Positions 48,929 through 57,639 of a DNA stretch of 64,000 nt are shown piece by piece; position 1 is the stretch's first letter; each line of letters starts with the position of its first letter. The position numbers and the translations under genes were made by a program. This stretch comes from Myroides albus (GTDB lineage: Bacteria > Bacteroidota > Bacteroidia > Flavobacteriales > Flavobacteriaceae): the NCBI RefSeq assembly GCF_009711045.1, contig NZ_WMJX01000013.1, positions 29,971-93,970 on the forward strand. Reading direction: 5' to 3'. The notes beneath the pieces were generated by a model. That model saw only the letters and a list, made by a program, of their open reading frames with translations. It ran no database searches and had not been told where the DNA came from.

Positions 48929-50377
48929 CTATGCTTGCATTGGAGAGTACCCTACAGCTTTTCCAATTAAAGTTGCAGAAGTACAATCTGTAATCTCTAC
49001 TAATACGAAGTCTCCCACTTTGTAATTCTCTTTAGGGAATACAGTTGTTGTATTTTGTGAATTACGCCCAGACCATTCATCTTCTGAACGCTTAGATGTT
49101 TTCTCAATTAATACTTCTACTGTAGTTCCAACAAAGCGCTGAGTGCGTTCTAAGCTGATTTTGTTTTGTAGCGTAATTATATCTGTCAATCGTTGTTTTT
49201 TAACTTCTTCTGGTACATCATCTTCTAATTTTCGAGCAGCTAATGTTCCAGGTCTTTCAGAATAGGCAAACATAAATCCAAAGTCATATCGTACATATTC
49301 CATAAGTGATAAAGTGTCTTTGTGGTCTTCATCTGTTTCTGTAGGGAAACCTGTAATCATATCTTGAGAAAGTGAAATGTCGGGAATTAACTCATAGATT
49401 TTATCTACAAGTGCCATGTATTCCTCTCTTGTATGTTGACGGTTCATCGCTTCTAAAATACGCGTACTTCCCGATTGAACAGGTAAGTGAATGTATTTAC
49501 ATATATTTTCGTGCTTAGCGATAGTCTCTATCACTTCAATGTGCATGTCCTGTGGGTTTGAAGTAGAAAAACGGAAGCGCATTTTTGGAAATGTGGTAGC
49601 ACATGTGTCTAAAAGTTGTGCAAAGTCTACTGCTGTTGCTTTTTGCATTTCAGTAGCTTTTTCATAGTCTTTCTTAAGTCCTCCTCCATACCAAAGGTAA
49701 CTGTCTACGTTTTGTCCTAATAGGGTTACCTCTTTAAAACCTCTTTCGTATAAGTCTTGTATTTCTTCTATAATACTTTGTGGGTCACGGCTTCGCTCTC
49801 TTCCTCTTGTAAATGGTACTACACAGAAAGTACACATATTGTCGCATCCTCTTGTGATTGAAACAAAAGCAGTTACTCCATTACTTTGTAAACGTACAGG
49901 TGCAATATCTCCGTAAGTTTCATCTTTCGATAAAATCACATTAATAGCATCTCTACCTTCGTCTACGTCTTTTAATAAATTAGGTAAATCTTTGTAAGCA
50001 TCTGGTCCTACAACCATGTCTACAATTTTCTCTTCTTCTAAGAATTTACTTTTTAAACGCTCCGCCATACATCCTAATACTCCTACTTTCATACCAGGAT
50101 TCTTTCTTTTGATTTGATTGTATTGGTCTAAGCGCTTGCGTACTGTTTGTTCTGCTTTATCGCGGATAGAGCAGGTGTTTACTAATACTAAGTCAGCTTC
50201 TTCTAAATTGTTTGTGGTGTTATATCCTTCATTTGATAGGATCGAAGCAACAATTTCACTGTCAGAGAAGTTCATTTGACATCCGTAACTTTCAATAAAA
50301 AGTTTTTTACTGTTGTCTTGTTTTTGCTCTAATTGTAAGCTTGTTCCTTGTTTATTTTCGTCAATTACCTTTTCCAT
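48929..50377 (-). CDS. miaB: tRNA-2-methylthio-N6-isopentenyladenosine synthase MiaB
   Basis: MiaB is a radical-SAM methylthiotransferase modifying A37 of tRNAs. The N-terminal domain has [13 protein letters not shown] and further cluster cysteines ([19 protein letters not shown]). The radical SAM site is [19 protein letters not shown], with C-x3-C-x2-C. A C-terminal TRAM domain ends the protein. I start at ATG 50377 (482 residues); a TTG four codons upstream is less likely. It is the first gene of the operon running to secG. Confidence 0.95.
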   Translation of the reverse strand: MEKVIDENKQGTSLQLEQKQDNSKKLFIESYGCQMNFSDSEIVASILSNEGYNTTNNLEEADLVLVNTCSIRDKAEQTVRKRLDQYNQIKRKNPGMKVGVLGCMAERLKSKFLEEEKIVDMVVGPDAYKDLPNLLKDVDEGRDAINVILSKDETYGDIAPVRLQSNGVTAFVSITRGCDNMCTFCVVPFTRGRERSRDPQSIIEEIQDLYERGFKEVTLLGQNVDSYLWYGGGLKKDYEKATEMQKATAVDFAQLLDTCATTFPKMRFRFSTSNPQDMHIEVIETIAKHENICKYIHLPVQSGSTRILEAMNRQHTREEYMALVDKIYELIPDISLSQDMITGFPTETDEDHKDTLSLMEYVRYDFGFMFAYSERPGTLAARKLEDDVPEEVKKQRLTDIITLQNKISLERTQRFVGTTVEVLIEKTSKRSEDEWSGRNSQNTTTVFPKENYKVGDFVLVEITDCTSATLIGKAVGYSPMQA

Positions 50378-50409
50378 AAGATTGTTCAAAGGGTGTTCTA
50401 CATTTTGGG

Positions 50410-50439
50410 CAAAGATACTTTTTTTTGTGCAACTGACAA
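50410..50439 (-). promoter_or_regulatory. Promoter of the miaB operon
   Basis: On the minus strand, TTG (50439-50437), 19-bp spacer, TATCTTTG (50417-50410), about 33 bp before the miaB ATG. Confidence 0.78.
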
Positions 50440-50960
50440 GTTGACAGCAGTAGTTTGTTTCTGTCTTTTTTAGGATGCCTTTAGATGCGGAGGGTTAGTA
50501 GTAATTGAGAAAGTGATACTGCAATGCTTGATTGGAGAGATGACCATAAAGCGTTTTAGGCTGTTTTGGTAAAGTGGTTGTTCCGGTGATTATATATTCA
50601 AGGTGTCTTCAATACTGATTCAGTATTTATTCAAGAAACAGCTACTTAGGTTGAGTAATCTTGGAAGATAGTTGAAGAAGTGTTGAGTGAATTTGCGTGA
50701 GTATGTATTAACGGTAGTTTTAGAAGGTAATTGGCGAAATTTCTATCTACCTTTTGGTTGAGTGTAGTTTGTTGTTTTTGGTAAGTTGGGCAGCGATCTT
50801 TTCTTGTTTTTATTTTCAAATATGAAACAAGCGATGTACTTATAAACGAGTATCAATTGTATAAGATAACTTGAATTTGATCTAAACTATCTGTTTGTTA
50901 CTTCCTTTTATCTGTTGATAATCTACCTATCGTTTTGTACGGAGATGAGAGGGCATTGCT

Positions 50961-51060
50961 TGGGGGTTTCTTGCACCTTTCTTCGAGAAAACCCCTCTCT
51001 GGGCTAGAAAACCCCAAGAAAAGTGCAAGGATTCCCCAAGAAAGTGCAAGAAAACCCCTC
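50961..51060. repeat. Dispersed intergenic inverted repeat, copy C
   Basis: The outer arms (50963-50983 and 51038-51058) are 21-bp near-perfect inverted repeats reading GGGGTTTCTTGCAC and GTGCAAGAAAACCCC at their ends. Inside are further GAAAACCCC units (50987-, 51007-) and a second GTGCAAG, so the element is built from repeated AAGAAAGTGCAAG and GAAAACCCC words. TTGCAC-TTTCTTCG at its left end matches the left end of copy A. Confidence 0.75.
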
Positions 51061-51599
51061 TATTAAATCAAGCGAATCTGTTTTTTAAGGTTCGTAAACG
51101 TGCTCGTCAATTTTGGTGATTTCGTCATTAGATTGGATAGAGTAACTCTTTTAGAGTAAATAGATACCCGTAAATAAATAGCTTAAAAGTTATACTGTTT
51201 TTCTTTTATTAAATCAAATTCACATTAGTATAGGGGTGTTGTAGTTATCTAAATGTTTGGTAAGAAAGTTTTGGAGCATATTGACCAGTTGACGAAATGA
51301 GTTTGTTTGCTGTATTTGATTTAGATAGGTTTGGGATTCTTCTCTGACTATTGTTATACCTTATCTCTTATTAAGTATTTTTAGAGTATCGTATATATAC
51401 TATTGACCATTTTTCATGGTACGTCAAGTTTTAAGAATGTTTTGAGATATCAGGAGATTTAAAAGTATAGATAGAGGTGAGAATTGAAAAAGGTAGAGAA
51501 TTGTTATTAAATTGTGTAATTTTCTGATTTTGTTTGTAAAAAAAATCAATATATCGGTTTATTGCTGTAATGTTGGTTTATTTTACGAATAATTTGATG

Positions 51600-51648
51600 A
51601 TTAATGCAATTATTGTATGCTGGCATATTAGTTAAAAGATGCATTAAT
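51600..51648. repeat. Nested inverted repeat upstream of topA
   Basis: ATTAATGCA 51600-51608 pairs with TGCATTAAT 51640-51648, and TATGC 51616-51620 pairs with GCATA 51623-51627 inside. It could be an operator or a folded RNA, about 60-110 bp before the topA start. Confidence 0.45.
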
Positions 51649-51682
51649 AAGTAGTGGCACGGATATATTCAAAAAAATCATA

Positions 51683-51690
51683 TATTTTTG
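51683..51690 (+). promoter_or_regulatory. Candidate -7 box (TATTTTTG) of topA
   Basis: It matches TAnnTTTG and lies 19 bp before the ATG. Confidence 0.55.
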
Positions 51691-51709
51691 CTTCACAAAA
51701 TAATGAAGT

Positions 51710-54235
51710 ATGGCAAAAAATTTAGTGATTGTTGAGTCACCAGCTAAGGCAAAAACTATAGAAAAATTTTTAGGGAAAGATTATCAAGTAGAATCTAGTT
51801 ATGGACATATTGCGGATTTACCTTCTAAGGAAATTGGCGTAGATGTCAATAATGGGTTTAAACCTTCATATGAAGTATCGAGTGATAAAAAAGCAGTTGT
51901 TAAGAAGTTAAAAGATTTGTCAAAGAAAGCTGAGACAGTTTGGTTAGCTTCCGATGAGGACCGTGAGGGAGAAGCTATAGCATGGCATTTAGCTGAAGAA
52001 TTAAAATTGGATGCTGATAAAACAAAGCGAATTGTTTTTCACGAGATTACTAAATCTGCCATTGTAAAAGCGATTGAGAACCCTAGACAAATTGACTATA
52101 ACCTTGTAAATGCTCAACAAGCTCGCCGTATTTTAGACCGTTTGGTAGGATATGAACTTTCTCCTGTACTATGGAAAAAAGTAAAAGGAGGGTTATCTGC
52201 TGGACGTGTTCAATCTGTAGCTGTTCGACTAATTGTGGAACGCGAAAAAGAAATCAACGAGTTTAATATTGCATCGTCTTATCATGTAGTAGCTGAATTT
52301 GCTACCGCTGAAGGTAAGACTGTAAAAGCGAAGTTGGCAAAGAACTTTGCTACAGAACAAGAAGCTAAACAGTTTTTAGAACTAAATATTGGCAGTAGAT
52401 ATCAAATTAGCGACTTAGAAACTAAGCCAGCTAAGAAGTCTCCTGCTGCACCATTTACTACCTCTACCTTACAGCAAGAGGCAGCGCGTAAGCTGTATTT
52501 TTCGGTAAGTCAAACGATGACTTTAGCTCAGCGATTATACGAAAGTGGATTGATTACTTATATGAGAACGGATAGTGTGAATCTTTCGCAAGAAGCTATG
52601 AAAGCTGCGGCAGATGAAATTTCTAAATCGTATGGTGCTCAGTATTCTAAACCGCGAACATATACAACAAAGAGTAAAGGAGCACAAGAAGCTCACGAAG
52701 CTATTCGCCCTACAAATATGGCCTTGCACAATGCACCTGTAGATAGAGATCAAGCTCGTTTATATGATTTGATATGGAAGCGTACGCTTGCTTCTCAAAT
52801 GAGTGATGCTAAACTTGAAAGAACAAATGTTCGCATAGCTTCGAATAAATTTCAAGATCAATTTGCAGCTACTGGTGAGGTTTTACTTTTTGACGGTTTC
52901 TTAAAGGTATATTTGGAAGGACACGATGAGGAAGATGAAGAAGTAGAAGGAATTTTGCCAGCGTTGAAAGTAGGAGAGGAGTTGATGAGAAAGACTTTAG
53001 TGGCAACTCAGCGATTCAGTAAACCTGCAGCAAGATATACAGAAGCTTCATTAGTAAAGAAATTAGAGGAGTTAGGGATTGGTAGACCGTCAACTTATGC
53101 ACCAACGATATCAACTATTATAGCTCGTAATTATGTTGAGAAAGGAAGTGCTGAAGGAAAAGAACGCGAGTATAAATTGTTGGAATTGGGGAATGATGGC
53201 GTTCGCACAAAGAATTTAGTTGAGAAAACAGGATCGGATAAAGGTAAGTTAGTACCTACAGATATTGGAATTATTGTAAATGATTTCTTAGTTAAGAATT
53301 TTCAAACAATCTTAGACTATAACTTCACAGCGAGAGTTGAGGAGAATTTCGATGAGATTGCTGCTGGAAATGCAGATTGGGCTAAAATGATGAAGGAGTT
53401 TTACGATCATTTTCACCCTACAGTTAAGAATGTTGAAGAAAACGCTGAAAGAGAATCTGGAGAGCGTATTTTAGGAGAGGATCCTAAAACAGGTAAGCCT
53501 GTATTGGTTCGTCTGGGTAAATTTGGACCGATGGCTCAAATTGGTGATGCTGAAGACGAGAATAAACAATTTGCAAGTTTAGGACCTGACCAGAATATTG
53601 GTACTATTAGCTTGGAAGAAGCATTGACATTGTTTTTATTACCTAAACAGTTAGGAGAATATAAAGGAGAAGAAGTAGAGGTAAATAACGGCCGCTTTGG
53701 ACCTTATGTTCGCGTAGGTAAAGTTTTTATCTCTTTGCCAAAAGGAGAAGAACCATTAGATGTGTCGTTTGAAAGAGCGGTTGAGCTAATAAAAGAGAAA
53801 GAGGAAGCAGATGCACCTATTGCTACTTTTCAAGGAATGGATGTTCAAAAAGGCGTTGGTAGATTTGGCCCATACTTAAAGTGGAATGGCATTTTTATCA
53901 ATGTGAATAAAAAATATAATTTTGACAATTTATCTCAAGCTGATATTATTGAATTAATTGAAGATAAAATTCAAAAAGAGAAGGATAAAGTTATTCACGA
54001 TTGGTCTGCTGAAGGGATTCGCGTTGAAAAAGCAAGATGGGGGAGATCTGTTATCTTGCAAGGGAAAACGAAAATAGAATTGTCGAAGGATGTTGATGCA
54101 GCTGCTTTAACTTTGGATCAAGTGAAAGCTATGATTGAGGCAAAAGCTCCAGCAAAGAAAACAGCAGCTAAGAAAGCGACAACAAAAAAGACAGCAACTA
54201 AGAAAACTACGACTACAAAGAAAACAAAAAAGTAA
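51710..54235 (+). CDS. topA: DNA topoisomerase I
   Basis: Type IA topoisomerase relaxing negative supercoils. The TOPRIM domain opens with LVIVESPAKAKTI and has the metal-binding SDEDREGEAIAWH at residues 81-93. The active-site Tyr is 284 in GLITYMRTDS. Instead of zinc-ribbon cysteines, the C-terminal region has repeats of the form GRFGPYV/GRFGPYLK, then a basic tail of Lys, Thr and Ala (from about residue 813). The 841-residue size is usual for Bacteroidota. Confidence 0.96.
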   Translation: MAKNLVIVESPAKAKTIEKFLGKDYQVESSYGHIADLPSKEIGVDVNNGFKPSYEVSSDKKAVVKKLKDLSKKAETVWLASDEDREGEAIAWHLAEELKLDADKTKRIVFHEITKSAIVKAIENPRQIDYNLVNAQQARRILDRLVGYELSPVLWKKVKGGLSAGRVQSVAVRLIVEREKEINEFNIASSYHVVAEFATAEGKTVKAKLAKNFATEQEAKQFLELNIGSRYQISDLETKPAKKSPAAPFTTSTLQQEAARKLYFSVSQTMTLAQRLYESGLITYMRTDSVNLSQEAMKAAADEISKSYGAQYSKPRTYTTKSKGAQEAHEAIRPTNMALHNAPVDRDQARLYDLIWKRTLASQMSDAKLERTNVRIASNKFQDQFAATGEVLLFDGFLKVYLEGHDEEDEEVEGILPALKVGEELMRKTLVATQRFSKPAARYTEASLVKKLEELGIGRPSTYAPTISTIIARNYVEKGSAEGKEREYKLLELGNDGVRTKNLVEKTGSDKGKLVPTDIGIIVNDFLVKNFQTILDYNFTARVEENFDEIAAGNADWAKMMKEFYDHFHPTVKNVEENAERESGERILGEDPKTGKPVLVRLGKFGPMAQIGDAEDENKQFASLGPDQNIGTISLEEALTLFLLPKQLGEYKGEEVEVNNGRFGPYVRVGKVFISLPKGEEPLDVSFERAVELIKEKEEADAPIATFQGMDVQKGVGRFGPYLKWNGIFINVNKKYNFDNLSQADIIELIEDKIQKEKDKVIHDWSAEGIRVEKARWGRSVILQGKTKIELSKDVDAAALTLDQVKAMIEAKAPAKKTAAKKATTKKTATKKTTTTKKTKK

Positions 54236-54238
54236 TTT

Positions 54239-55387
54239 ATGATGTACGAGTTGTTAGTGCCTTTAAGTGATGATGTGGTTGATTACATCGATGGATTGCC
54301 TAGTCAGACATTAGGTAAGAAAGTCACATACTATCGCGAAAAAGAGTTTTTTGATTATGACAAGTATCAAATTGCTATAATTGGTATTGGCGATAATAGA
54401 GGAGCTGGTCAAGAAGATTTAACTGTTGTTGATGTTTCTAAAATTAGAAAAGCACTCTATGCATTATATCCTGGTAACTGGGGTCTTCGAATTATTGATT
54501 TTGGAGATATATTACCTGGTGATACAATAGAAGATACTCATTTCGTTGTCAAATCTATCGTAAGTGATTTGATTAAGAATAATGTATTGCCAATTGTTAT
54601 AGGTGGGTCTCAAGACTTGACTTACGGAATGTATCGCGCATACGATGATTTGAATAAGTTGGTAAATATCGTGACAATCGACTCTAAGTTAGATGTAGCA
54701 AAAGGAGCTAATTTATCAGTTGAAAGTTTTCTTTCTCGTATTATTTTAGAGGAACCTGTGAATTTGTTTAACTATGCAAACTTAGGTTATCAAACGTTTT
54801 ATAATTCACAAGAAGAATTAGATTTAATAGATAGCTTATATTTTGAAGCTTATCGCGTAGGTGAGGTTTCTGCAAATTTAAAAATAGCAGAGCCAGTGCT
54901 GAGAGATGCCGATATAGTAAGCATTGATATGGGGGTTGTCAAATCGGGTGATTCGGGTAATCACATCACTTTTAACCCAAATGGCTTTGATGGTAAAGAG
55001 ATATGTGCATTAGGTCGATACGCAGGGTTGAGTGATAGAGTTTCAACTTTTGGAATATTCAATTATAATAATACAAAGAATGAAGCGTTATTAATAGCAC
55101 AAATCATTTGGTATTTTATAGAGGGATATAATTATCGCACAGGAGAGTATCCTTTTGAAAGACGCGCAAATTATTTGAAATTTATAGTTCCTATTGAAGG
55201 CTACGAGGATTTGATTTTCTATAAAAGTGACATTTCTGGTCGCTGGTGGGTAGAAAATGGCATTGTAGAATTTGAGAATAGCAAAGGAATTTCTTTAATG
55301 CCGTGTAACGAAGAAGAATATTTGATGGCAACTAAGCAAGAAATACCAGAAAGATGGTGGAAAGCTCTAAAAAGGAGTATGTTGTAA
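54239..55387 (+). CDS. Ureohydrolase-fold protein (formimidoylglutamase/arginase-like) with eroded metal sites
   Basis: The 382-residue protein resembles the arginase/agmatinase/formimidoylglutamase superfamily in pattern: IGGSQDLTYG at 121-130, TIDSKLD at 147-152 and SIDMGVVKSGD at 228-238 occupy the places of GGDHS, DAHxD and SxDxDxxDP. Most metal ligands are changed (His to Gln, His to Ser, the second Asp to Gly), so manganese-dependent hydrolysis is doubtful. It lies 3 bp after topA and before gldK, a position I recall as conserved in flavobacteria, hinting at a role other than histidine breakdown. Confidence 0.82.
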   Translation: MMYELLVPLSDDVVDYIDGLPSQTLGKKVTYYREKEFFDYDKYQIAIIGIGDNRGAGQEDLTVVDVSKIRKALYALYPGNWGLRIIDFGDILPGDTIEDTHFVVKSIVSDLIKNNVLPIVIGGSQDLTYGMYRAYDDLNKLVNIVTIDSKLDVAKGANLSVESFLSRIILEEPVNLFNYANLGYQTFYNSQEELDLIDSLYFEAYRVGEVSANLKIAEPVLRDADIVSIDMGVVKSGDSGNHITFNPNGFDGKEICALGRYAGLSDRVSTFGIFNYNNTKNEALLIAQIIWYFIEGYNYRTGEYPFERRANYLKFIVPIEGYEDLIFYKSDISGRWWVENGIVEFENSKGISLMPCNEEEYLMATKQEIPERWWKALKRSML

Positions 55388-55428
55388 AAAAAAAGTTTTT
55401 TTTGAGAAGAATTAATGTAAATTAATCT

Positions 55429-55436
55429 TTAGCTTT
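55429..55436 (+). promoter_or_regulatory. Candidate -7 box (TAGCTTTG) of the gld operon
   Basis: It matches TAnnTTTG, 76 bp before the gldK ATG. The nearest TTG (55401-55403) is 25 bp upstream, longer than usual. Confidence 0.45.
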
Positions 55437-55512
55437 GTTTATTGAAAGAAATAAGAAAAAATTAACTTTAAATAGTAGTAAAGAAAAATTGTATATATAA
55501 ACCTAAAATTAT

Positions 55513-56916
55513 ATGAAGAAGATAATTACGTTAGGAGTTTTGGCGGCTTTGATGTTCAGTTGTGGAGCAGGTGGAGATCGAGGTGAGTTAATGGGAGGTG
55601 TAGAAGGTAAAAGATGGCGTAACACAAAACCGCATGGCATGTCATTAGTTCCAGGAGGAACTTTTACAATGGGACAGGCTAATGAAGACTTCTTAGGTGC
55701 ACAAGATGCTCCTACAAAAACTGTTACGATTGGATCGTTTTATATGGACGAGACAGAGGTAAGTAATAACCAGTACCGAAAATTCGTTGAATGGGTAAAA
55801 GATTCAATTACTCGTACTAAATTAGCTATCATGGCTGATGATATGGGGATGAATAAAGATGCTGGTGGAATAGGGGCTTATGCTTTTTTAGATTCAGAAG
55901 AAAATTTAGATAAAATGACACCATACCAACGCTATATGTATGATAATTACTATAGTATGGAAATGAGTGATGATATTTACTCTGGTCGTCGTTTGAATAA
56001 AAAAGTGCCAGTGGTTACGAATAATAGTAAATTTCCAGATGAGTATTATGTAGAGGTAATGGATTCTCTTTATATCCCTGCTTCTGAAACATATAATGGA
56101 ATGACTACATTCGATGTGTCTAAGTTGAAATTTAAGTATACTTACGTTGACGTGGAAGGTGCAACAAGAGATCAAGGTACAGATCCACGTAGTAAACGCA
56201 AAAGACACTTGAAAACGGAGACACTTTTAATCTATCCTGATACTACACGTTGGATTAAAGAATTCCAGTATTCTTATAATGAGCCAATGCACAACGATTA
56301 CTTTTGGCATGAGGCTTTTGGAGAGTATCCTGTAGTTGGTGTAAGCTGGTATCAAGCAAAAGCTTTTGCTGCTTGGAGAACAATGTATAAGAATACTTTT
56401 TTACGTACAAATAATCAAACACAAGAAGTTCACGAGTTCCGTTTACCAATGGAAAGTGAATGGGAATATGCTGCTCGTGGTGGTCTTGAAGGAGCTATGT
56501 ATCCTTGGGGAGGACCTTATGCAACAGATGAAAGAGGTTGCTTTATGGCAAACTTTAAACCAACTCGTTTTGACTATGCGGCTGATGGCGCTTTATATAC
56601 AGCAGATGTAAGATCATATCCTCCAAATGGATATAACTTATACAATATGGCTGGTAACGTTGCCGAATGGACTAGTTCACCTTATGAGGTTTCTGCTTAT
56701 GATTTTATGTCTTCTATGAAACCGAGAAATAGACAAACTGATAATCCTTTAAAAGTTGTAAGAGGTGGTTCATGGAGAGATCCTGCTTATTTCTTACAAG
56801 TAGCAACTCGTGATTCAGAGTATGCAGATTCATCAAGAAGCTACATTGGGTTTAGAACTGTGCAGTCAGTTTCAGGTTCTATGTCAAGAACTAATGCTGC
56901 AAAAATGGCTCGTTAA
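55513..56916 (+). CDS. gldK: Gliding motility / type IX secretion lipoprotein GldK
   Basis: GldK forms, with GldN, the periplasmic ring attached to the outer membrane in the type IX secretion system. The 467-residue protein has a lipobox (MFSC, lipid cysteine 17) and a formylglycine-generating-enzyme-like domain: GMSLVPGGTFTMGQ, DETEVSNNQYRKFVEWV, EFRLPMESEWEYAARGG, NLYNMAGNVAEWTSS, VVRGGSWRDP. It begins the gldK-gldL-gldM-gldN operon. Confidence 0.96.
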   Translation: MKKIITLGVLAALMFSCGAGGDRGELMGGVEGKRWRNTKPHGMSLVPGGTFTMGQANEDFLGAQDAPTKTVTIGSFYMDETEVSNNQYRKFVEWVKDSITRTKLAIMADDMGMNKDAGGIGAYAFLDSEENLDKMTPYQRYMYDNYYSMEMSDDIYSGRRLNKKVPVVTNNSKFPDEYYVEVMDSLYIPASETYNGMTTFDVSKLKFKYTYVDVEGATRDQGTDPRSKRKRHLKTETLLIYPDTTRWIKEFQYSYNEPMHNDYFWHEAFGEYPVVGVSWYQAKAFAAWRTMYKNTFLRTNNQTQEVHEFRLPMESEWEYAARGGLEGAMYPWGGPYATDERGCFMANFKPTRFDYAADGALYTADVRSYPPNGYNLYNMAGNVAEWTSSPYEVSAYDFMSSMKPRNRQTDNPLKVVRGGSWRDPAYFLQVATRDSEYADSSRSYIGFRTVQSVSGSMSRTNAAKMAR

Positions 56917-56953
56917 AAAATTGGAAAGAAAATTTATAAAGAATTATTAGACT

Positions 56954-57613
56954 ATGGCAATGTCAAAAAAAGTAATGAACTTCTGTTATGGAATGGGAGC
57001 TTCAATCGTTATCTTAGGAGCTTTATTTAAGATCACTCACATGGAGGTAGGTCCTCTTAATGGTAATAACATGTTGATTTTCGGTATGGTTGTAGAAGCA
57101 ATTATTTTTGCTATTTCTGCATTCGAACCTGTTGATGAGGAATTAGATTGGAGTAAAGTTTATCCAGAGTTAAAAGACGGGGAAGCTCGTCAACTGAAAA
57201 AAGGTAAGGAGACTCCTGTAGTGGAGAATGTTGAGGTATCGCTTTCAAAGAAATTGGATGAAATGCTAAAAGATGCTAAGATTGACGGTGAGTTAATGAA
57301 TAGCTTAGGAAATAGTATTCGCAACTTTGAAGCTGCATCTAAAAATATTGCTCCAGCTGTTGATACTGTTGCTTCTTCGCAAAAATACGCTCAAGAAATG
57401 ACGATCGCTGCTGCTCAATTGGAGTCGTTGAATCAAATGTATAAAGTACAATTAGAAAGTGCAACTTCTAATGCTGAAATTAATAAATCTGTAGCTGAGA
57501 ATAATGTAAGATTACAAGAACAGATGCAGGCTTTAACGCAGAATTTAGCTTCTTTAAACAATGTTTATGGTGGAATGCTTTCAGCTATGGGAGCAGGAAG
57601 AAATGCTAATTAA
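56954..57613 (+). CDS. gldL: Gliding motility / type IX secretion motor protein GldL
   Basis: GldL is the inner membrane motor subunit that, with GldM, turns the proton gradient into motion. The 219-residue protein has two membrane helices near residues 10-28 and 40-57 joined by a short loop. The membrane charges Lys26 (GALFKITHMEVG) and Glu48 (MVVEAIIFA) correspond to residues known to matter for the motor in Flavobacterium johnsoniae. The rest is a cytoplasmic coiled-coil-rich part. Confidence 0.95.
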   Translation: MAMSKKVMNFCYGMGASIVILGALFKITHMEVGPLNGNNMLIFGMVVEAIIFAISAFEPVDEELDWSKVYPELKDGEARQLKKGKETPVVENVEVSLSKKLDEMLKDAKIDGELMNSLGNSIRNFEAASKNIAPAVDTVASSQKYAQEMTIAAAQLESLNQMYKVQLESATSNAEINKSVAENNVRLQEQMQALTQNLASLNNVYGGMLSAMGAGRNAN

Positions 57614-57639
57614 TTTATAATTAAAAAATATTATAGATA

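Larger units (their letters stand above)
50440..51682. other. 1.2-kb gene-free region
   Basis: The largest non-coding stretch in the window lies between the divergent miaB and topA promoters. It holds the inverted repeat at 50961-51060 and the nested inverted repeat at 51600-51648. I see no ORF of protein-like composition and no tRNA or known ncRNA. Confidence 0.55.
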
